Positions 57,119 through 64,000 of a stretch of DNA of 64,000 nt are shown here, one piece after another. Under the pieces are notes generated by a model that searched no databases, had not been told where the DNA came from, and saw nothing but the letters and a program-made list of their open reading frames with translations. Position numbers and translations under genes: made by a program. Source of the DNA: Taxillus chinensis (taxonomy: Eukaryota > Streptophyta > Magnoliopsida > Santalales > Loranthaceae); contig CM042090.1 of the NCBI GenBank assembly GCA_023512835.1, positions 186,001-250,000 on the forward strand. Direction: 5' to 3'. The stretch's first letter is position 1. The number at the start of each line of letters is the position of its first letter.

Positions 57119-57659
57119 TGTTGGACCCCATTTTGTCCGGGTTGGACATACTAACCCCATTTTGATATACCTTTCTGCCCATGCCATATACCTTGTTGAA
57201 TAGGTCCACAATGATCCCATACTTCCAAGGAATGGTTCGGAATTGATGGTAGCCCCAATTTGCACGAGATGGATACAATTAACATGGATGGGGGAGTTCA
57301 AAATTAATGACTTCTGCTACAAGTCCTTGAAGCACCCCAAGACCAACACCAGGTGATAGAGGATAAAAATTGGAGACTAACGCACTTGACCGAGCTCAAA
57401 TTGGACTTAAAATGAAGAAGTTATGGCCAAAACAACTTTCGTTGGAAAAAGTCGAAACTTGCCAAAAGACGGTCAATGCCCCTGGTCCAAATCGCCCGAA
57501 AAAGTGGTCATGCAAAATTCTTCAAAGCGTCAATTTAGGCGAATACGGATCTCCCCAAACAATCCCTAGAAAGTTATCCATTTTTGCATTTTAGGTGAAG
57601 GGTAAGAAGGTAATTAAAAGTTTAAAAAAAAACTTTGGGTTGACCGTTGACCGTTGACC

Positions 57660-58290
57660 TGCCGACACTTTGACCCATTGACCTTCGAAGCCCCGAAGCA
57701 TCGAAGCCCCGAAGCCTCAAAGCCTCAAAGCCCCAAAGCCTCGAAGCCTCGAAGCATCGAACCCTCGAAGCATCAAAGCCTCAAAGCCTCGAAGATTCGA
57801 AGCCTCGAAGCCCCGCTACCGACACTCCGACCTTCGACTCGCCCTTTCGACCTTCAACCCCCTAACTCACGAAGCCTCGAAGCCCCGCTGCCGACACTCC
57901 GACCTTCGACCCTTCGACCCTTGACCCTCGAAGCCTATAACCCTCCGACCTTCGACTCCCCCTTTCGACCTTCAACCCCCTAACTCTCGAAGCCTCGAAG
58001 CCCTGCTGCCGACACTCCGACCTTTGACCCTTCGACCCTTGACCCTGCAACGCCTTGACCTGCGAACCTTCGAACCTTGACCTACGACCCACGGACCCTC
58101 GAAGCCTGTCAACCTCCGACCTTCGACCCTTCAACCCGTTGACCGTTGACCTTCGACCTGCCGACACTTCGACCCGTTGACCGTTGACTTTCACCCCACC
58201 GAAATTTCGACCCACCGAAGCTTCGACCCTGCCGACACTCTGACCTGCCGACACTTCGACCCTCTGACCCCTTTGACCTTCGCTGGTTGG
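57660..58290 (+). repeat. CGAAGC/TTCGACC minisatellite in the LTR
   Basis: Short degenerate units cgaagcct, cgaagccc, ttcgaccc and gccgacactt repeat for about 600 bp with two longer duplicated blocks (57800-57900 and 57960-58020 share ccctttcgaccttcaacccc). Confidence 0.88.
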
Positions 58291-58619
58291 CGTTTCTCGC
58301 TGGCTCTGCGCGCTGTTTTTTTTTTCTTTCTTTCTTTTTCTCGCTAGCTTCATGAGACCCGTCTTCTGCGCTGGCCATTTGACAAGGAATCATTTCTCAA
58401 CAACCTATCAGTCACATGCGCTGCTAAAATACAAATTCAAAAAGCAATCACGAGCTCCCCTTTTTCCGCATAAGCTGTCCACCCGACCAAGCACTGATCT
58501 GCAAATAATAATGCACCCGACAAAACATTTATGGCAGCAATTAATGAGCCCAGCCAAAAGTTTTCTGCAGCCCTTTAAGATGCAGTTGTCCGCCCCTGCG
58601 CAGGAGAGGCTGGTGGGTT

Positions 58620-58900
58620 GAAAAAAAAAAAAGAGGTACGTGAAAAAAAAAGGGGGGGGAAGGATCACGCCTGGGTCCGTCCCTGCGCAAGAGAGTTGAG
58701 CAGAAAAAAAAAGATGAGAAGAGAGAAAAATAGAGAGCCATCGTCGTCAAAAAACACACAGAGAGAGCCATCATCGTGGGAAGAGAAACCTGCAAACCAA
58801 AGAGAGCAAAAAATAGAGAGAGCAAAAAAAAAAAAAAAGAAAAAAAGGGAAAGAGATCACTCGTCCACCCAGAAAAAAAGAAGAGAGAAATCCAAAACCC
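58620..58900 (+). repeat. Purine-rich low-complexity tract
   Basis: Runs of A and G (ggggggg at about 58653, long A runs at 58620, 58645 and 58827) with few pyrimidines over 280 bp. Confidence 0.85.
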
Positions 58901-59469
58901 AGAGTCTGCACATCCGGATTACGCCCAAGTTCTTTCCTTTCCCAGCCCCTTTGCTTCACCCAGCTCTTTCCTTTTCATATTCTCTCTCTTTCCCTGCGAG
59001 TTCCTTTTCCAAAAACAAAAAATACAGTCCCCTCTTATACGGGTCTCTCACCCAGAATAAAATTTCTCTCACGGTTCATCCCCCTTCTCTCTACCACGAT
59101 TTAAATCCTGTTCCATCAATTTCCCTCAACTCCAACGTATTATTGCAGTCTCCAAGATGAATCACAACTAATCTTCATAATTGGCGCTGCTGGAATTTTG
59201 CAATTTGGTGATTTGGCGTTCCCACAGGCGGTTTTCAGCACGGGCAGAATATTTTAAACGTAAGTTCAGGGAGTCCCGAGTTGAAACGCATTCAAGCCAA
59301 AGTCAGTATAATTTACATTTGCTGCTGTATTTTTAGCTTGTTTGTATTTATATTTGATGTAATTTTAGTGTTTTAATTTCTTTAGCTTCTCTATATTTGA
59401 TGTAATTCTTAGTATGTTTCGTTGCATTTTCCTTGTATTCTTTTGTTGTACGTTGTAATATGTAAAGTA

Positions 59470-59900
59470 TAGTGAAAATACAAAAAAAAAAAACGAAAAA
59501 GAGAGCAAAAAAAGAGATGAAAAGAAAAAGAAAAAAAGAGAGGGGGTGGTTTTGTTTTTTTTTTGTATGTCACCATCACACAACTCACGTTTTATTTTGA
59601 TATGCATGTATTTTGATATGATCAATCCTTAAGAGGAACAAACAAAAAAAAGAAAAAAAACACAAAACATTTTCCACAAAAATGTTTTCCAAAACGTTTT
59701 CAATAAATAATTTTCAAAATGTTTTCAAAAATATCTCCTAAAAAAACAAACAAACAAACAAAAAACAAAAAAAAAACGTTTTGCAATAAAATGTTTTCAA
59801 AATCTCTTCAATAATATGTTTTGAAAATGTTTTAATAAAATGTTTTCCAAAATGTCTTCAAAAAAAAAAACTTAGCATAGACTTAAACAAAAAACAACAA
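59470..59900 (+). repeat. A-rich stretch with ttttcaaaatg repeats
   Basis: A/G-rich at 59480-59545, then from 59660 repeated aaaatgttttc and acgttttcaa words with interspersed (aaac)n. Confidence 0.7.
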
Positions 59901-60405
59901 AAACAAGATTTTTAGGATCCCCTTTAGAGATTTAAAGTAAACCAATTTTAACCATAACTTTGACAAATAACTTAGCATAGACTTTATAGGAAAACAATAA
60001 TGCCCTAACCGAATCACAACAATACAAATAAATAGAAAACCTCCTCCTCCTAAATTAGATACCGAAAGGGCGCTGTAGGGGTGCTAATCCTTCCCTACAC
60101 GTAACCAACTCCCGAACCCTTCTCTGATAACGCAGACCACACACTTTAAACTACTCAAAATAAAGGGTATCCAATTGTACCCCAAAAACTGTTGGTGGCG
60201 ACTCTAAATTTCTCAACATTGGTTTAGTTTGAGCTCACCCCAAACGGGCCCAGACGAAAACCAGTGATGACAGTATAGTCTATTGGTGCTTGTCAATAAC
60301 CCTTTGATAGTGCAAGCCAAAGCGGTGTAGTCTATTCGGGTGTGGGCAATGGGAAATCATGTTTCTGATTCCAAATTCCTTAGAATTTAGGAGCATGACA
60401 GTGCG

Positions 60406-60824
60406 AACCAAAGTGGGCTGGACCAGAAAAATTCTAGTCCATTTCAATCACAGGCCGAAACAGACCGGTTCATGTGGACCAAATCCGTGTGAACGCGGAT
60501 CGATCCCCAAATTGGCTTTTTTTAAATAATTTTTAAAACTATTACATATCCTACCTAGTATATTAGTATCTAGAGCTTAAGCCCATTAATTTTAAAATTA
60601 AAGTCTAAAAATATAAACTTTTTGATATGATTTTAAAATTAAAATTAACAAAAATTAACTTATACTATTTTTTAAAAATAAATAAATAAATATGAACCGA
60701 TTTGCATGTGGATCAGATGGGACAGTTAATTTTTGGTTCATTAAAAGTGCGGGCCTAAATGAGCTAGCCCATTTTGGCCCGCTCCATGACCGACCATACT
60801 AGACCGATCCATTTTACACCCCTA
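60406..60824. repeat. Right part of the split hAT-like element
   Basis: GC-richer ends and an AT-rich middle. It ends ...CCATTTTACACCCCTA, the inverted terminus of 42110. It starts at the GTGCG duplication of the insertion it hosts. Confidence 0.82.
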
Positions 60825-60832
60825 GCACCAAC

Positions 60833-60931
60833 TATGCTTTTCGCCTTGCCCTTCTTTAAGTCGCATGCACGTCCTCTAAGTTGCGCCACTTGTGAGATGC
60901 TCATCAACATTATGCTGCTCGGGGCGTGACA
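60833..60931 (-). repeat. Chromovirus-type LTR, second part
   Basis: Continues the LTR broken at 42109 and ends GCTGCTCGGGGCGTGACA, parallel to the end of the LTR at 33834. Confidence 0.8.
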
Positions 60932-61077
60932 CTTAGCCTTAAATGGACAAAATGTTATAAGGTCATATCAAGTCATAAAATAGACATAATTACGTTTTTA
61001 CTTAAATATATTAGGTTATATTTAAAGCTTAATGTTGTACCTCATTTTGTCCAGATTTAATATACAACTTATATTTT
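60932..61077. other. AT-rich intergenic DNA
   Basis: No feature seen. Confidence 0.5.
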
Positions 61078-61393
61078 GTCTTTCTTTTTATATGTTGTCT
61101 TTGTTGTTACATAAATTTATGTATGAATAAAAGAGTAATGATCATCAACCTTAAATTGTGCAAAATTAATGTTTTTTCTACAAATCTCTAAGTGTCAATA
61201 GAGCCAGTCTCAAGTAATAAAGAAAGAAATTTATGTTGTCTTTCTTTTTATATGTTGTCTTTGTTGTTACATAAATTTATGTATGAATAAAAGAGTAATG
61301 ATCATCAACCTTAAATTGTGCAAAATTAATGTTTTTTCTACAAATCTCTAAGTGTCAATAGAGCCAATCTCAAGTAATAAAGAAAGAAATTTA
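61078..61393. repeat. 160-bp tandem duplication
   Basis: gtctttctttttatatgttg starts at 61078 and again at 61238. The two units are identical except for one base (gagccagtct against gagccaatct). Confidence 0.93.
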
Positions 61394-61551
61394 CAAGCTA
61401 GCACACTTTATTGCATCTAATTATGATGAAAATAGTTTTTAGCCTACAAAAGTCTAAGTTAATGACAATCAACGATGGTCAGTGCTTAGGATAACATTGT
61501 GGATCTGATCATGGCCTTTACTTTCATATTCTCCTAATTTTTCTCAATTTC

Positions 61552-61554
<3 letters not shown>

Positions 61555-61583
<29 letters not shown>
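61555..61583. repeat. AT microsatellite
   Basis: About 14 AT units; a longer one lies at 61831-61875. Confidence 0.93.
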
Positions 61584-61587
<4 letters not shown>

Positions 61588-61824
61588 GTAAGGCTTTTCA
61601 AAAAAAAAGGAAAAATAATGCTAGTTAATTGTCAATGGTTCAGGTGTCTAACACATTCCTAAATTCTAAATCCCTGGAACCGGATAACTGGCTCTCCATG
61701 CCCACACCCAAATAGTCAAGAGATTGGTGACAAGCACTTGTAAAGACTATACAACGAGTGTTGTCTCGAACATATTAGCTATATAATTTTACAAGGATAA
61801 TCATGTACATTCGCAAACAAAATA

Positions 61825-61830
<6 letters not shown>

Positions 61831-61875
<45 letters not shown>
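61831..61875. repeat. AT microsatellite
   Basis: About 22 TA units. Confidence 0.93.
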
Positions 61876-61877
<2 letters not shown>

Positions 61878-61896
61878 AATCACCTTCGAATTATAG

Positions 61897-62242
61897 TGTC
61901 ACGCCTCAGATTTCCAACTCGAGGAAACCGGTTCGTGACTCCCCTTTACCCACCCGATGGATAAGATATAGGGATAAATAAGGCCACACAGGACATCACA
62001 AACATCCACAATAATTGTTCACAAAACAAACCACATATCTTTATTTAATTCAAATATCTTTTACATCATTTCCCTATTGGGGTTACAATAGTTCCTCAAA
62101 ATAACCTAATACAAAAACAACAAACTTAGCCTTCCACCTTGGTGTCGCACCTAACGCCTGTAAGTTCCTAAAAAGAAACAAAACACAACAGGAAGGGTGA
62201 GCAACCACAGCTCAGTAGGGATCATGTCTCCCCAACCCATCT
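61897..62242 (-). repeat. LTR end fragment (TGTCACGCCTC), minus orientation
   Basis: Begins TGTCACGCCTCAGATTTCC, the reverse complement of a ...GGCGTGACA LTR end, followed by the typical tracts near such ends (gaggaaaccggttcgtgactcc). It is interrupted by another such end at 62243. No gene. Confidence 0.55.
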
Positions 62243-63139
62243 TGTCACGCCCCGGATTTCTTAACACTGATGAACAGGTTAGTAATGTCCCATGCCTCGG
62301 ACCCAAGAAGACAAAGGGTTGTTGAATGGTCACCTAATAGGGCTTCCTCAAGGGTTCTACCCCAAAACCTGCTACAACCACATACATGACATGCACAACC
62401 ACACAATAACCACTATATGTAATAAAACTGTTACATGACAAATAGGGTTACTAGCCCCAAAACACGATGTCTCAAATAAATATATCAATCCCATACAAAT
62501 ACATGAGTTCTCAACAATTACAATATTTCAAATAAGGTAACAAGTTAAACACATATGCTCCTCAGCGGTGAAGTATCCTAACGCTTGCTAGGTCCTGTAG
62601 AAAAAGACATTAAATGTGGGTGAGTAAACCATAGCTCAATAGGGGTTATGCCTCCCTAGACCAACCCAACATCTCCTCCACAATATGCTCAATGTAAATA
62701 TGTGCAGTGCAGTGTAAATGATAATGGATAACACACAAAGGATTCACAGGTGGTTCCCTCAATAGAACCTAAATATTTCATGTCCAATCCAAGATTGTCC
62801 CCTCAATGGGACCTTAATATCTCACGTCCATCCCATAGACTGTCCCCTCAATGGGACCTCAATATCTTACATCTAAGCATAATAGCAAAACACACAATTA
62901 TCTCAATTAAAGAGAAACATTTCTCATGCAGGTACCCAAATTCACAACACACCTTTGTATAGTTCCATAACATCTCTATTACATGTTTCACATCACAAAA
63001 CACATGTATATATATACATATTTCCATGCATATCCCAAACCACATGTCACAATACAATCCCCAAAATCATCATATCAGACAAAGTTTAAATCCCAATATT
63101 ATTTCCACAACCATTGGAGACAGACTCCTGGGGGCATAA
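62243..63139 (-). repeat. Second LTR end fragment (TGTCACGCCCCGG), minus orientation
   Basis: Begins TGTCACGCCCCGGATTTC. It includes three copies of a roughly 50-bp unit (tgtcccctcaatgggaccttaatatctcac) at 62750-62880. No coding region. Confidence 0.55.
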
Positions 63140-64000
63140 TGTCACGCCCCCGAATTCCAAGAAAACCCGGAACCAGGAACATGACTTCCCCTTGCCCGCA
63201 CCCGAAAGGTCAAGGGGTTGGTGACTAGCACCAATAGAGACTACACCGCGGGTGCTGTCTCAAATATGCAACCCTGTACAGTCATACATCAAGGGTAATC
63301 CTGTACTTTCCCATACATCATCATGCATACAATAAGTCAAACAGTCATACAGACATCACATCACAAACAGTATGCAAATACAACTATCCACGGACCCATG
63401 TCTGGGATATAAACATAATACAATACATAATACAAAATACAGTACTATATCATACATCAGAGTAGTGGGCACGTCCTCCTGGAAGAAAGTCCTCCACTAG
63501 TCTCGGGTCACACCTGAAAAAGGTAAACAACAAGTAAGGGTGAGCGACAAGCTCAGTAGGTGACCCCAACACTCCACATCATGCAGACATACAAGTCTAT
63601 ACTACATGCTCTGTGTACTCATGCAATGTGTAGTGTGCACAATCATCAGGACTCAGCCTGCAAACAAACATCAGGACCTAGCCTACCCACACAGGACAGC
63701 TTGTCCACGATCCTCAATAGGATCCTAGCTCAGGGCACTCAGCCCTACCACAGCGTTATATGCCCGGACACAGTCGCCACATAGGACTGCCTTCGGCGCA
63801 TATGCCTGCCACGGTACAGCGCAATATGCCCGGCCACAGTCGCCACATAGGCCTGCCATCGACGCATATGCCTGCCACGTCAACCACATAGCACCATCGG
63901 TGCATCACGGTGAGAACCCAAACAAGTCACGGAGTCCATGCCCCAATACCTCACACCAACATACTAACATTAGTATGGCATGTCATTCTCAACATTTCCT
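63140..64000 (-). repeat. LTR of the TGTAAAGAC...TGACA family, minus orientation, cut by the window end
   Basis: TGTCACGCCCCCGAATTCC and the following 150 bp match the reverse complement of the end of the solo LTR at 56151 (cttccc..gcccgcacccgaa.ggtcaaggggttggtgac). It contains a tandem pair of about 68 bp at 63749-63870 (cagcg.tatatgcccgg.cacagtcgccacatagg). Confidence 0.75.

Larger units (their letters stand above)
43986..60272 (+). mobile_element. Tat/Ogre-like Ty3/gypsy element, 5' end missing
   Basis: It carries, in order, an upstream ORF, gag, protease with G-patch-like tail, intron, RT, RNase H, second RNase H, integrase, hairpin repeats, a 3' tandem array, PPT and a long LTR at 57119. 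A second (archaeal-type) RNase H, an intron between protease and RT, and a 3' array are features described for the Tat/Ogre branch. No 5' LTR precedes 43986; the left edge abuts the chromovirus fragment without a target duplication. In-frame stops and integrase frameshifts make it defective. Confidence 0.88.
57119..60272 (+). repeat. Long LTR of the Tat/Ogre-like element (about 3.1 kb)
   Basis: It starts TGTTGGACCCCATTTTG after the PPT. It holds a minisatellite, purine- and A-rich stretches, and near the end ctgttggtggcgactct, a primer-site-like sequence, followed by about 75 bp. The end is either at about 60190 with PBS and leader downstream, or at TGATGACA (60272). I cannot decide without the other LTR. 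Open frames such as 58618-59160 are low-complexity artefacts. Confidence 0.75.
42161..60400 (+). mobile_element. LTR of the TGTAAAGAC...TGACA family, host of further insertions
   Basis: It starts TGTAAAGACC, ends GGAGCATGACA, and is flanked by the 5-bp duplication GTGCG (42156-42160 and 60401-60405). Its own sequence is 42161-42837 (TATA-like TATAAATAG at about 42487 within a leader-like stretch) and about 60273-60400. Termini match the solo LTR 53404-56151. Because much is replaced by inserted material, I cannot tell whether a full element or a solo LTR was the starting point. Confidence 0.8.
42110..60824. mobile_element. hAT-like element (470 bp) split by an 18.2-kb insertion
   Basis: The termini TAGGGGTGTAAAATGGA (42110-42126) and its reverse complement (60808-60824) form a perfect 17-bp inverted repeat. 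The flanking duplication is GCACCAGC (42102-42109) and GCACCAAC (60825-60832), 8 bp with one difference. Own sequence is 42110-42160 plus 60406-60824, with words like gggcctaaatgagctagcccattttggccc. It is non-autonomous and of the same family as 32106-32564. Confidence 0.88.

Noticed and set aside
57654..58393. Proline- and arginine-rich frames on both strands
   Set aside because: Artefacts of the CGAAGC/TTCGACC minisatellite.
58618..59160. 180-codon lysine- and glutamate-rich frame
   Set aside because: Low-complexity translation of a purine-rich LTR stretch, with no start context or domain.

Overview
The window is repeat-dominated nuclear DNA from a flowering plant, probably a dicot. The evidence is a CC-NB-ARC-LRR disease-resistance relic, an L-type lectin relic, a plant hAT transposase relic, and Ty3/gypsy elements of three lineages that I read as Athila-like, Tat/Ogre-like and chromovirus. 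The species cannot be fixed from the sequence. I find no intact cellular gene; every host-type gene seen is broken. Two assembly gaps of exactly 500 N lie at 11281-11780 and 34258-34757.

Left part (1-25.7 kb). A satellite array with a five-monomer higher-order unit of about 1.32 kb fills 1-3750 and stops abruptly at a 74-bp LTR stub. That stub is the 3' end of a minus-strand Athila-like element running to the first gap. After the gap a complete plus-strand copy of the same family spans 11975-25295. It has two 1.52-kb LTRs, a perfect CTTGG target duplication and a tRNA-Asp-type primer site. Its gag and pol are badly frameshifted. Downstream of pol, in the position of the env-like gene, lies an extra coding region: a Transposase_32-like N-terminal part, then a coiled coil and a C48 (Ulp1-like) cysteine protease domain. 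This region is preceded by a promoter-like module with a TATA box and a cluster of CACGTG-centred palindromes. The same palindrome occurs in the LTR, and the module is conserved in both copies. GC-rich low-complexity DNA forms the insertion target.

Middle part (25.7-41.8 kb). A minus-strand CNL resistance pseudogene (27413-31385) has a second, truncated 3' end beside it and about 200-bp direct repeats around the locus. It is followed by chromovirus LTR debris, an LTR-like AT-rich block, a DUF4371-type hAT transposase relic (37.1-38.8 kb), a lectin-domain relic, and a clean 729-bp non-autonomous hAT element with 8-bp target duplications.

Right part (41.8-60.9 kb) is a nest of insertions that can be peeled layer by layer from its target duplications. 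A chromovirus-type LTR is split by a 470-bp hAT-like element. That is split by an LTR of a TGTAAAGAC...TGACA family. Inside lie a chromovirus 3' fragment and a Tat/Ogre-like element, and the 3' tandem-repeat array of the latter is split by a 2.75-kb solo LTR. The Tat/Ogre element keeps a gag frame broken only by three stops, a protease with a G-patch-like tail, a GT-AG intron of 182 nt that joins the protease frame to the RT frame, two RNase H domains, and two identical copies of a hairpin with a GAAA tetraloop after integrase. From 60.9 to 64 kb there is AT-rich DNA with minus-oriented LTR ends, tandem duplications and AT microsatellites.
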